From CAYRVX01 sp964642165 (GTDB lineage: Bacteria; Planctomycetota; Phycisphaerae; SM23-33): a stretch of DNA of 44,877 nucleotides. Positions 34,762-42,979 of this stretch are shown here, one piece after another. Within the stretch, counting starts at the first letter, position 1. Each line of letters opens with the position of its first letter. Location of the stretch: assembly GCA_964642165.1 (NCBI GenBank), contig CAZXOC010000018.1:1-44877 (forward strand), in the 5' to 3' direction. A model generated the notes under the pieces. That model was given only the letters and a program-made list of their open reading frames with translations. It did no database searches and was not told the DNA's origin. The position numbers and the translations under genes are program-made.

Positions 34762-35295
34762 ATGGGCGTATCGGAACGGAAGTTGTCGGCGGGCGGCCGC
34801 CGCGTGGACCACGATGCGCTTCGCCGATTGGCGGAGACGTACGCGCCCGCGCTGCTGGTCTACTGCTGCCGGAAGCTCCGGGACGTTCACCTGGCCGAGG
34901 ACGCCGTGCAGGAGGCGTTCTGCCGCGCCGTGCGGCTGGCCCCGAGCCGGCGGGTCGACCACCTGCCGGGCTGGCTGTTCGGCGTCGCGCGGCGCTGCTG
35001 CCAGGAGATCGCACGCAAGCGGCGGCGCCGGGCGGCCATGCCGGCGCACCTGAAGGGCCTGTCCGCCGAACGGGACATGCCGCGGACCGACGCCGCCGAA
35101 CGGGCCGAACGCCTGCACCGGGCCCTCGAGCGCCTCGGCGACGCCGAGCGGAGCCTGATCTACATGAAGCACACCCGGGGCCTGAAGTGCCGCGAGATCG
35201 CCGAGGCGACGGGCATGCCTCTCGGCACGGTCACGGCCGCACTGTCCCGGGCCTACGCCAGGCTGCGACGCGCCTGGCAGGAGCAGGAAGCCTGA
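34762..35295 (+). CDS. ECF-type RNA polymerase sigma factor
   Basis: The 177-residue protein has a sigma2 region (LAETYAPALLVYCCRKL, then AEDAVQEAFCRAVR, about 24-58) and sigma4 helix-turn-helix (LKCREIAEATGMPLGTVTAALSRAYARLR, about 141-169). It should direct RNA polymerase to a dedicated set of promoters. The ATG at 34762 has no strong ribosome binding site; a TTG start at 34654 is possible but its extra residues are not conserved-looking. The partner gene starts 2 nt after the stop, implying translational coupling. Confidence 0.9.
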   Translation: MGVSERKLSAGGRRVDHDALRRLAETYAPALLVYCCRKLRDVHLAEDAVQEAFCRAVRLAPSRRVDHLPGWLFGVARRCCQEIARKRRRRAAMPAHLKGLSAERDMPRTDAAERAERLHRALERLGDAERSLIYMKHTRGLKCREIAEATGMPLGTVTAALSRAYARLRRAWQEQEA

Positions 35296-35297
35296 CC

Positions 35298-38200
35298 GTG
35301 AACTGCCGCGAGATCCGAGACCACCTGGAGCTGTACCTTCAGCGGGACCTGCCCGACGAGCAGATGCGCGCCGTCGAGGCGCACCTGGGCTCGTGCGCCG
35401 CCTGCCGCGAGGAGCTGGAGGCCGCCCGGGCGCTGCTGGAGGCGCTGGACGGGCACCTGGCCTGGTCGCCCGCGCCGGACGTGGCCGATCGCGTCGTCGA
35501 CGGCGTGTTGCGGCGGCGCACGGCGGCTCGCTTGGCATGGGTCGGGGCGGCCGCAGCCGCCGTCGCGGCGGGCGTGATCGCCGGCTTCGTGCTCTGGCCG
35601 ACCGGCCGTACGCACGTTCCCGTCGCCGTGGACGTCCTCGCCGGGCGCGTCCGGCCCGTGGGGCAGGCCACGTTCGAGCGGATCGGTCCGCGCCGGATCC
35701 GCCTGCGGGCCGGCGAACTGTACGTTGCCGTCGATCCACGCGCCGGGGGCTTCGCCATCGAGACCCCCGCCGCCACAGCCACCGCGCTGGGCACGCGGTT
35801 CTACGTCCGAGCACGCCAGACGAAAGGAGAAGGCGAGATGAACGCGAGACACCTCACGACCGTGCTGGTGGTGGCGGGGGCGGTGCAGTTGGCCAACCCG
35901 TGGGGCTCGGCGACGGGCTCGGCGGGGGAGGCGCTGGCGGCCGCGCAGGGCTCGGCGCCGAAGAAGCACGCGGCCGACCTGGCGGCGCGCTTCGCGCAGT
36001 ACCACGAGCCGGTGCGCGCGGGCGCCAAGCCCGCCGTGCCCGCCTACCGGCTGCCGCTGGACCTGAAGCGCATCGCGAACTTCGCGGACGCGGCGGGGAA
36101 GCTCGGCCTCAACGCCGACGAGCCGCTGCTGCGGAAGAACGGCTTCGTCGTGATGGCTCTGCCGCGGTGGATCTGGAAGCGCGACGACATCGTCCAGCCG
36201 TACAAGGACCTCAAGGTCAAGGGCGTGCCCGTCTTCGTGACGGCCGACACGCTCCTGCACCTCTACCACGTCCAGTTCGACGAGACGCTCAAGGACGTCG
36301 AGGAGCGCGAGTTCTTTGACGACGTGCTGTCGCTCAGCCAGCTCCTGGCCGCCGAGGGCGCGGAGCAGTGCGCCTCGGCAACCGGCGAGCAGAAGGATGC
36401 GGCCCGGCTGCTTCAGGCGTACGCGACCGTCGGCACGGCGCTGCTGGAAGGCCTGGGCGACGCCGAGCTGCGCAAGGAGGCCGAGGCGATCCGGAAGACG
36501 GTCTCGGCCTGGGAGATCGGCCAGTCGGCGACCCGCGCCCAGCGGCAGTACCTCACACAGCGCCGCGGGAAGATCGAGCAGATCCTCGACGGCAGGGAGC
36601 TGTCCCTCTACCCGTGGCCGAAGGGCGTGGCCCAGTTGAGGGAGCACCTGGCGGCGTTCATCAAGCGGCGGGAAGCCGCGGCCGCGTCGATCCCCAAGGC
36701 CATCGCCGCCGACGTGCGGGCCGAGCTGGCCCTGATCGGTGCCCACGAGGGCTTCGAGGCAAGCCCGCTGTTCGGCTACAAGGAGGACTACTCGCAGTAC
36801 GTGCCGCGCGGGCATTACACGCGCAGCGCGAAGCTGCGGAAGTACTTCCTGGCCATGATGTGGTACGGGCGGATGACGTTCCTCCTGCGGGGCGGCGAGC
36901 CGTACGGGCCCGGCGACGAGCCGTTCCTCATCTCCGAGCAGGACGCCCGCAAGCAGACGCTCGCCGCGGCCATGCTCACCCGCGCCCTCAACGAGGAGAA
37001 GCTGCCCGGCGGGCGCAGCGCGCGCGACGTGTGGGAGCGGATCTACACCGTCACGGCGTTCTACGTGGGTCTGGCCGACGACTTGGGCGCGGGGGAGTAC
37101 GACGCCGCCTTCCGGAACGTCTTCGGCGCCCGGATCGATCCGGCGACGCTGGCCGGGAAGGAGTCCCTGCGCCGCTTCCAGGTGGAGCTGGCGAAGTTCA
37201 GCCCGCCGGCGATTTACGGCGGCACGGGCGCCCAGCGGGTCGACAGCGGCGCCGCCGACCCCGACGCGCTGCTGCGGGCGCTGCACAAGGCCACGGGGCT
37301 GCGCCTCATGGGCCGGCGCTTCGTACCGGATTCCTACATCACCGGGCAACTCGTCTACCCGACGGTCGGCAAGCCCAACGGCCAGGCGGACATGTTCACG
37401 GCCTCGCCGAGCCCGGCGGGGCCGGTCCGCGGCTTCGCCCGCGGGCTGGACGTGATGGCCGTCCTCGGCTCGCCGCGCGCCCGCCGGATCCTCACGGAGC
37501 TTCGCGACGACGACTTCGGGCGCAACGCCGCCGGCGGGAACCTGCGCTACGACGTGGTCTTCGGCGGCCTCAAGGCCGAGTTCGACGAGCTGTCGGAGAG
37601 CGACTGGTGGCGCAACGCCTACTGGGCCTGGCTGCACTCGCTCAAGCCCCTGACGGCCGAGTTCGGCGCCGGCTACCCGACGTTCATGACCACGCCGGCG
37701 TGGCGGGACAAGTCGCTGACGACGGCGCTGGCGTCGTGGTCGCAGCTTCGCCACGACACGATCCTGTACGCCAAGCAGAGCTACGGCATGGGCGCCGGCG
37801 GGATGCCGCCGAAGCCCAAGCCCGTCGAGGGTTACGTCGAGCCGGCGTGCGAGTTCTACGCCCGCCTGCTCGCCCTGACGCGCATGACGCGCAAGGGGCT
37901 GGCGGACATGAAGGTGGCCGCGAAGCCCGCCGTCGAGCGGCTGGCGGCGCTGGAGGGCCTCCTCGAGCGCCTGCTGGACATCTCGCGGAAGGAGCTGGCC
38001 CACCGGGAGCTGACGAAGGACGACTACGACTTCATCCGCAGCTTCGGCGAGAAGCTCAAGTACGTTCAGGTGCCCTCAGCCGGGCCTGCCGACTGGCGCC
38101 GGCGCGAGCAGCTCAACGAGGCCATGAGAACCAGCCTCATCGCCGACGTCCACACGGACCAGAACAGCAAGAAGGTGCTGGAAGAGGCAACCGGCTACGT

Positions 38201-38390
38201 CGACCTGATCGTCGTGTGCTACCTCCAGCCGGACGGGCGGCTCGTCGTCGGCGCCGGGCCGGTGCTGAGCTACTACGAGTTCAAGCAGCCGATGAGCGAC
38301 CGCCTGACGGATGAGAAGTGGCGGGCCATGCTCAAGTCCGGCACGCCCCCCCACCGTCCGGAGTGGGTCAAGAGCTACCTCAGGGAGTGA
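35298..38390 (+). CDS. Anti-sigma-like zf-HC2/TM/FecR protein fused to DUF3160
   Basis: A GTG start at 35298, 2 nt after the sigma factor stop and with AGGAAG upstream, opens a 1030-residue frame. Order: zf-HC2 anti-sigma domain (Cys3, His29, Cys33, Cys36), a TM helix (about 78-100), a FecR-like region (about 107-225: IRLRAGELYVAVDP, ALGTRFYVR, TTVLVVAGAVQLANPWGSA), then DUF3160 (about 235-1030: NADEPLLRKNGFVVM and ADTLLHLYHVQFDETL). It should hold the sigma factor at the membrane and release it in response to something sensed by the extracytoplasmic part. DUF3160 function is unknown; these proteins are usually separate and exported. An internal ATG at 35838 with a strong ribosome binding site could give a DUF3160-only product. 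Confidence 0.78.
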   Translation: MNCREIRDHLELYLQRDLPDEQMRAVEAHLGSCAACREELEAARALLEALDGHLAWSPAPDVADRVVDGVLRRRTAARLAWVGAAAAAVAAGVIAGFVLWPTGRTHVPVAVDVLAGRVRPVGQATFERIGPRRIRLRAGELYVAVDPRAGGFAIETPAATATALGTRFYVRARQTKGEGEMNARHLTTVLVVAGAVQLANPWGSATGSAGEALAAAQGSAPKKHAADLAARFAQYHEPVRAGAKPAVPAYRLPLDLKRIANFADAAGKLGLNADEPLLRKNGFVVMALPRWIWKRDDIVQPYKDLKVKGVPVFVTADTLLHLYHVQFDETLKDVEEREFFDDVLSLSQLLAAEGAEQCASATGEQKDAARLLQAYATVGTALLEGLGDAELRKEAEAIRKTVSAWEIGQSATRAQRQYLTQRRGKIEQILDGRELSLYPWPKGVAQLREHLAAFIKRREAAAASIPKAIAADVRAELALIGAHEGFEASPLFGYKEDYSQYVPRGHYTRSAKLRKYFLAMMWYGRMTFLLRGGEPYGPGDEPFLISEQDARKQTLAAAMLTRALNEEKLPGGRSARDVWERIYTVTAFYVGLADDLGAGEYDAAFRNVFGARIDPATLAGKESLRRFQVELAKFSPPAIYGGTGAQRVDSGAADPDALLRALHKATGLRLMGRRFVPDSYITGQLVYPTVGKPNGQADMFTASPSPAGPVRGFARGLDVMAVLGSPRARRILTELRDDDFGRNAAGGNLRYDVVFGGLKAEFDELSESDWWRNAYWAWLHSLKPLTAEFGAGYPTFMTTPAWRDKSLTTALASWSQLRHDTILYAKQSYGMGAGGMPPKPKPVEGYVEPACEFYARLLALTRMTRKGLADMKVAAKPAVERLAALEGLLERLLDISRKELAHRELTKDDYDFIRSFGEKLKYVQVPSAGPADWRRREQLNEAMRTSLIADVHTDQNSKKVLEEATGYVDLIVVCYLQPDGRLVVGAGPVLSYYEFKQPMSDRLTDEKWRAMLKSGTPPHRPEWVKSYLRE

Positions 38391-39573
38391 CGGTCACCCG
38401 CACTGGGCGCGAGGCGATGCGGCCGAACCAGACGCTGCCGAAGTGACAGACCTGCCCGTCGCGCAAGTACCAGTCGTGGTTGTTCTCGTACCGCAGCGTG
38501 ACTTCGTACGTTCGCCCGGGCTGGAGGAAGTCCGCGTGGTGCTTCCATAGCGCCCTGTCGAGCACGAAGCTCATTGGCAGCCGCTCGCCCGGGTTGAGGC
38601 GGACGTACACGCTCTCGCGGCGGTACCAGGGCGGATAGCCGTCGGGATGGGCCCTTCGCGGCCCGGGCTGCGGCAGATGCAGCGTCTGCCCGGTTGCCGT
38701 GTTCCGGATTCTCAGGGCCCCCACCGACAGCGCGTGGGCGGCATGGTTCCTCGCCACGGTGAGATACTGGTTCTTCGTCGTGTTCCGTACCGTGCAGTCG
38801 AAGGTCAGCTTCTCACCTGGGGCGATTTGTCTCTTGTCGCACTTCAGCGCGCAGGCCAGGCCGGCCAGCTCGGGGCCCTCGGTGAACTCGATGGCCATCG
38901 TCCGGCCGCTCAGTTCCGCGGCGAAGCGGTGCCCGTCGTCCTTCCCCCAGGCGCGCGGGTCCACGGAATACCAGACCGTGACGTGGTACCGTCCCGGCGG
39001 CATGAACGGCCACATCCGCCGGAAGGGAACGTCGACGGTGAGCGACTCGCCCGGGGCGAGCGTCACGTAGTCCTCCGGCCGGGGCATCAGCACGGCCGAG
39101 CCCCGGGCCGCCTCGGCCCGGACGGGCGGCAGGAGCTTGAGGAGCCGCCCGCTCGACGAGACGAGCTCCGACCGCCAGGACTCCTCCCACACCAGCAGGC
39201 GGAGGCGGTCTTTGCCGAGGTTCCTGAGCGTGGCCTCGATCTCGGGCGCCCGGCCGAGCTGAACGCTCGCGGGACCGGACGTCTCCATCGAGAGGATGTC
39301 CGCGAGCTTGTCGGCATACGGCCCGGGCCTGCACACGCGCCGGCCCGCGCGGATCAGCTTGTCCTCGTAATCGAACAGGCGCTTCCGCAGCTTGACCTCG
39401 GCCGGTGTGGACGGAGCCCACGGGCCGCGCATGTTCGACAGGCGAACGATCTGCTGGAGCGTCTCCTTCGGCAGTTGCTTCTGCGCGCCGTTGCCGGGCG
39501 TGACCTGCTCCGTCTCGCCACAGCCGATGGCGAAAAGCAGGACACCGCGGATCACGCACCGAATCACTCTCAC
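38380..39573 (-). CDS. Putative lipoprotein of unknown function
   Basis: The 397-residue protein starts with a GTG at 39573 (AAGGGAAAG upstream) and a short lipoprotein signal, CVIRGVLLFAIGC, with the lipidation Cys at about 18. The rest is beta-rich, with two similar immunoglobulin-like stretches (YVTLAPGESLTVDVPF and LTFDCTVRNTTKNQYLTVARN) resembling BsuPI-type or CARDB-like folds. No catalytic motif is seen. Its 3' end overlaps the DUF3160 fusion gene by 11 bp, tail to tail. Confidence 0.75.
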   Translation of the reverse strand: MRVIRCVIRGVLLFAIGCGETEQVTPGNGAQKQLPKETLQQIVRLSNMRGPWAPSTPAEVKLRKRLFDYEDKLIRAGRRVCRPGPYADKLADILSMETSGPASVQLGRAPEIEATLRNLGKDRLRLLVWEESWRSELVSSSGRLLKLLPPVRAEAARGSAVLMPRPEDYVTLAPGESLTVDVPFRRMWPFMPPGRYHVTVWYSVDPRAWGKDDGHRFAAELSGRTMAIEFTEGPELAGLACALKCDKRQIAPGEKLTFDCTVRNTTKNQYLTVARNHAAHALSVGALRIRNTATGQTLHLPQPGPRRAHPDGYPPWYRRESVYVRLNPGERLPMSFVLDRALWKHHADFLQPGRTYEVTLRYENNHDWYLRDGQVCHFGSVWFGRIASRPVRVTVTP

Positions 39574-39610
39574 GTTGCTTTCCCTTCGAAGACATCCATT
39601 CTGACGCCTT

Positions 39611-39625
39611 AACACAACGAGTGTT
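39611..39625. promoter_or_regulatory. Inverted repeat AACAC-N5-GTGTT upstream of the toxin-antitoxin pair
   Basis: AACAC (39611-39615) and GTGTT (39621-39625) form a perfect 5-bp inverted repeat 68 nt before the DUF4258 start. MqsA, a YgiT-family antitoxin, binds AACCT-type palindromes, so this could be the operator. A 5-bp half-site is short and chance is possible. Confidence 0.3.
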
Positions 39626-39692
39626 CCGTTGGGCATGGGCGGTGCAATCACGGCGATTGATGCAGTCGCCTCCGTAGGCGATCATCGAGTCT

Positions 39693-39974
39693 ATGTCCCC
39701 TCGGATACTCAGTCGCATCCGTCGGCCGGTTCTTGGGCAACAGTACATAGTGACCATTCATGCCGACGACGAAATGAATGCGGACGATCTCACTGTCCAG
39801 GATCTGGAGAGGATCGTGTTGACCGGGGAGATCGTCGAGCGACAGCGCGACGCGAGCACATCGGAATACAAGTATACAATCCGCGGGCGCGACCTGGAGG
39901 GCTCGGCTGCGGAGGTGATCGCCAGGATATCGACCACGGGCAAGGTCGTGTTCATTGCGGTCTACTCATTTTGA
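39693..39974 (+). CDS. DUF4258 protein, probable toxin of a toxin-antitoxin pair
   Basis: The 93-residue protein has the DUF4258 pattern: QYIVTIHADDEMNADDLTVQDLERIVLTGEIVE, an ISTTGKVVFIAVYSF end, and the HA-x-x-x-M motif at the family's conserved His. DUF4258 genes are often paired with YgiT-type zinc-finger antitoxins, as here. The fold is thought to be RelE/MqsR-like, suggesting an mRNA-cleaving toxin, but no catalytic residue can be confirmed. The ribosome binding site is weak. The antitoxin start is 10 nt after its stop. The base composition here is less GC-rich than the flanks, consistent with transfer. Confidence 0.82.
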   Translation: MSPRILSRIRRPVLGQQYIVTIHADDEMNADDLTVQDLERIVLTGEIVERQRDASTSEYKYTIRGRDLEGSAAEVIARISTTGKVVFIAVYSF

Positions 39975-39984
39975 GGTGGGTCCC

Positions 39985-40212
39985 ATGATCTGTGATTCGT
40001 GCGGGAAGAAGGGCGCGAAGGTAAAGCACCTCTCCCGCAGCTACGGCAAGGGCGATAAGGTCTTGGTCATCGAGAATGTCCCAGTGGTTGTCTGTCGCCA
40101 CTGCGGCGAAAGCTACATGACGGCAAAGACGCTGCACGAGATAGAGCGGCTGAAGCTCCACCGAAAGCACGTAAAGGCCAAGCGATTCGCACCTGTCATC
40201 AGCTACGTGTGA
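39985..40212 (+). CDS. YgiT-type zinc-finger protein, probable antitoxin
   Basis: The 75-residue protein has two CxxC pairs, CDSCGKKG (3-6) and VVCRHCGESY, that form the YgiT zinc finger, with the usual VPVVVC segment between them. Its C-terminus (KLHRKHVKAKRFAPVISYV) is basic. Full MqsA antitoxins have a separate helix-turn-helix domain which is absent, so operator binding would need another part of the protein or a partner. GAGGTGGG lies about 4-5 nt before the ATG. Confidence 0.87.
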   Translation: MICDSCGKKGAKVKHLSRSYGKGDKVLVIENVPVVVCRHCGESYMTAKTLHEIERLKLHRKHVKAKRFAPVISYV

Positions 40213-40322
40213 CCCCGGGGCCGGGCAAAGCACTACCCCCCGCTTGGCGGCGCACCGCGGCCCAGGCCTGCCCGGACAGCGAGGCGTACGTGAGGGCTCC
40301 CCTTCGATAGCAAGCTCGCGGC

Positions 40323-41684
40323 CTACACCTCCCAGCCCTTGCGGTACTCGCGCCGGATGATGTGGCTGACCTCGGGGGCGCCTCGGGCCTGGAGGTGGAC
40401 GGAGTCCCACTCGACGGTCTTGCCGGCGGCGACGGCGAGGTTGCCGAGCAGGACGGCCTCGGCGAGGGGCCCGCCGTAGTCGGTGAAGTTGCTCGAGGCC
40501 TTCGCCTCGCCGCGGACGGCCAGCAGCCATTCCTTCTTGTGGTCGCCCGGCCGTGGGAGGAAGGGCTCGGGGCCCTTGAAGCCCTTCATCTTGGACTCCG
40601 GCAGCAGGCGGACGCCGTCGGTGTTGTAGACGAGCATGGGCCCCTTGTCGCCGATGAACATGGAGCCGTTGTTCGGGAACTTGCGGTTCTTGGGGAACTC
40701 CGGCGGGGGCGTGGGCAGCTTGCCGCCGTCGTACCACTTGACGGTCACGGGGGGCAGCTTGCCTCGCGCCGGGAACTTCAGCGTCACGATGGACCAGTTC
40801 GGGTAGGTCTCCTTGCTGCGGCCCTCGTGTTCGGCGGAGATGACGATCGGATGCTTGTCGCTGACCTTCAGGCCCTCGCCGAGGTCCAGCGCCCAGAAGG
40901 CCAGGTCGAAGAAGTGGCACCCCATGTCGCCCAGCGCGCCCGTGCCGAAGTCCCACCAGCCGCGCCAGGCGAACGGGTGGAGGTGCCTGTGGTAGTCGCG
41001 GTACGGCGCCGGGCCGATCCACAGGTCCCACTCCAGGTTCTTGGGCACCGCCTGCGCGGGCGGGCGCTTGGCGATGCCCTGCGGCCAGATCGGGCGGTTC
41101 GTGAAGATGTGCACCTCCCTGACGGTGCCGATCACGCCGCTCTTGATCCACTCGACGCCCTTTCGCAGGCCCGCGCGAGCGTGGCCCTCGTGGTCGTGCT
41201 GCGTGACGACCTTGTGCTCCTTGGCCAGGCGCCCCAGCTCGCGGGCCTCCCAGATCGAGTGCGTCAGCGGCTTCTCCGTGCTGACGGCGATGCCCAGCTT
41301 GATCGCCATCGCCGAGGCCGGGTAATGCGTGTGGTCCGGCGTCGAGACCATCACGGCGTCGATCCCCTTCTGCATCTCGGTGAGCATCTTGCGGAAGTCG
41401 ACGAACGTCCTGGCCTTGGGGTGGCCCCCGTGGGCGCTTCCGAGCCGCTTGCGGTCCACGTCGCACAGGCCGACCACGTTGGCCAGGGGCGTCCCCTGGG
41501 CCGTCTTGAGCCGCGAGATGTGCCCGAGGTTGCCGCCCCCCATGCCGCCCGAGCCGATGAACGCGACGTTGACCCGCTCGTTGGCCTCGTAGGTGCGCGC
41601 GGCGTGGGCCGGTGCGATGGTCACGGCCGCCCCGGCGGCGGCGGTGGTACGGAGGAACGCCCGACGTGTCATGCGATGGGACAT
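40323..41684 (-). CDS. Gfo/Idh/MocA oxidoreductase with Tat signal
   Basis: The 453-residue protein has a Tat signal (MTRRAFLRTT, 5-14), the fingerprint AFIGSGGMGGG (about 41-51), STPDHTHY and TEKPLTH. It belongs to a different subgroup from the 15754/17264/21808 set (WDLWIGPAPYRDYHRHLHPF, DMGCHFFDLAFWAL). GAAGGAGAG precedes the ATG. It lies 98 nt downstream of the enolase-superfamily gene on the same strand, so the two may serve one sugar pathway: oxidation followed or preceded by dehydration of an acid sugar. Substrate unknown. Confidence 0.92.
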   Translation of the reverse strand: MSHRMTRRAFLRTTAAAGAAVTIAPAHAARTYEANERVNVAFIGSGGMGGGNLGHISRLKTAQGTPLANVVGLCDVDRKRLGSAHGGHPKARTFVDFRKMLTEMQKGIDAVMVSTPDHTHYPASAMAIKLGIAVSTEKPLTHSIWEARELGRLAKEHKVVTQHDHEGHARAGLRKGVEWIKSGVIGTVREVHIFTNRPIWPQGIAKRPPAQAVPKNLEWDLWIGPAPYRDYHRHLHPFAWRGWWDFGTGALGDMGCHFFDLAFWALDLGEGLKVSDKHPIVISAEHEGRSKETYPNWSIVTLKFPARGKLPPVTVKWYDGGKLPTPPPEFPKNRKFPNNGSMFIGDKGPMLVYNTDGVRLLPESKMKGFKGPEPFLPRPGDHKKEWLLAVRGEAKASSNFTDYGGPLAEAVLLGNLAVAAGKTVEWDSVHLQARGAPEVSHIIRREYRKGWEV

Positions 41685-41782
41685 ACTCGACTCTCCTTCG
41701 GCACCCTGCGGCGGATGTGCGACGGCGGCTCGCCGTGAGCCGCCCGTCCCTTGAACGCCCTCGCCCGGAACGGGGTTCTGTT

Positions 41783-42868
41783 CTACTCGGTCACCTGGCG
41801 TTCGGCCCGGGCGAGCCAGTCGGCCTGGAGCTCGATGCCCCAGCCGGGCCCCGGGGGGATCTCGACGACGCCGTCGCGGACCTCGAGGTGCGGTCGGTAG
41901 GGCGCCTGGGCCCAATCGTTCGGCTCGATGGTGAACTCGACGTACGGCCCGGCGTTGGGGACCGCCGCGAGCAGGTGCAGCGTGAAGAGCGTCACGAGGG
42001 CGAGGTTCGCCGAGTGCGGCACGCAGACCATGCCCGCCTCGGCGGCCATCTTCGCCACCGCCGCGGCGCGCGAGATCCCGCCGATGTACAGGATGTCCGG
42101 CTGGGCGATGTCCACGGCGCGCATCGCGATCATCCGCCGCCAGGAAGGCAGCAGGCAGTCCTGCTCCCCGCCGGCGACGGGCACGTCGAGCGCGGCGGCG
42201 ACCTCGGCGGTCCACTCGTACTCCCAGTAGGGACAGGGCTCCTCGAAGTGGCAGACGGCGTGGTCCTCGAGCAGGCGGCCGACCTCGATGGCCTTGGCCG
42301 GCGTGTAGCAGCTATTGCCGTCGACCAGCAGCTTGACGTCGTCGCCGACGGCCCGGCGGACGGTCGGCACGAGCTCGTCGGTGCGCCCGGGCCACGCGTC
42401 CCGGTCGTGCCCGCAGACGCTGCCGATGCGGATCTTGAACGCGCCGAAGCCCTTCTCGTCGCGGAGGCGGACGAGGCGTTCGGCCTCGTCGGCGGGCTGG
42501 ATGTCCCGCCGCATGCTCGAGCCGTACGCGGCGATGGGACGGCGCTGCCCGCCGAGCAGCTCGCAGACGCTCCTGCCCTCGGCCTTGCCGCGCAGGTCCC
42601 ACAGGGCCGTCTCCAGGCCGCCCAGCGCCCGCCGGACGTACGAGCCGGGGAACTTGTACGTCGCTTCGAGGATGTGGCGGCAGAGAGCCTCGATGTCCGT
42701 CGCGTTCCGGCCGAGGGCCGCCGGGGCGACCTGGCGATGGAACACCGTCGCGGAGATGTCGGCGTTGTACGTGGAGAGCTGCCCCCAGCCCTCGTGCCCG
42801 TCGTCGGTCTCCGCGCGGACGAAGCTGATCTGCCGCTGCGTGTACGTCTCGAGTCGCTTGATCTTCAT
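41783..42868 (-). CDS. Enolase-superfamily (mandelate racemase/muconate lactonizing type) enzyme
   Basis: The 361-residue protein has the capping domain, then the barrel with FKIRIGS (KxR), metal ligands in VDGNSCY (Asp), HFEEPCPYWE (Glu) and VAGGEQD (Glu), and late-strand QPDILYIGGIS and VPHSANLAL with a candidate catalytic His. Members are often acid-sugar dehydratases; the exact substrate cannot be fixed from the motifs. AGGAG precedes the ATG at 42868. It is divergent from the exported beta-propeller gene at 42980. Confidence 0.9.
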   Translation of the reverse strand: MKIKRLETYTQRQISFVRAETDDGHEGWGQLSTYNADISATVFHRQVAPAALGRNATDIEALCRHILEATYKFPGSYVRRALGGLETALWDLRGKAEGRSVCELLGGQRRPIAAYGSSMRRDIQPADEAERLVRLRDEKGFGAFKIRIGSVCGHDRDAWPGRTDELVPTVRRAVGDDVKLLVDGNSCYTPAKAIEVGRLLEDHAVCHFEEPCPYWEYEWTAEVAAALDVPVAGGEQDCLLPSWRRMIAMRAVDIAQPDILYIGGISRAAAVAKMAAEAGMVCVPHSANLALVTLFTLHLLAAVPNAGPYVEFTIEPNDWAQAPYRPHLEVRDGVVEIPPGPGWGIELQADWLARAERQVTE

Positions 42869-42979
42869 GTCCGCTCCTGCGTGGATCGCGGCTCTCCGGA
42901 ACCATCATCCTTCCCAGAACACCCCGTGTCACGCGGCGTTTGAGGGTTGGATGGACGACACGTCCGGAAGGAGCACGCG

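Noticed and set aside
30324..35297. The plus-strand open frame upstream of the DUF3160 fusion gene
   Set aside because: It is out of frame with the lyase, photolyase and sigma-factor genes, which have clear homology; only the part from the GTG at 35298 onward is credible.
30253..35814. A minus-strand open frame of about 1850 codons
   Set aside because: It is antisense to the lyase, photolyase and sigma-factor genes, has low-complexity composition and no motif, so it is a GC-bias shadow.
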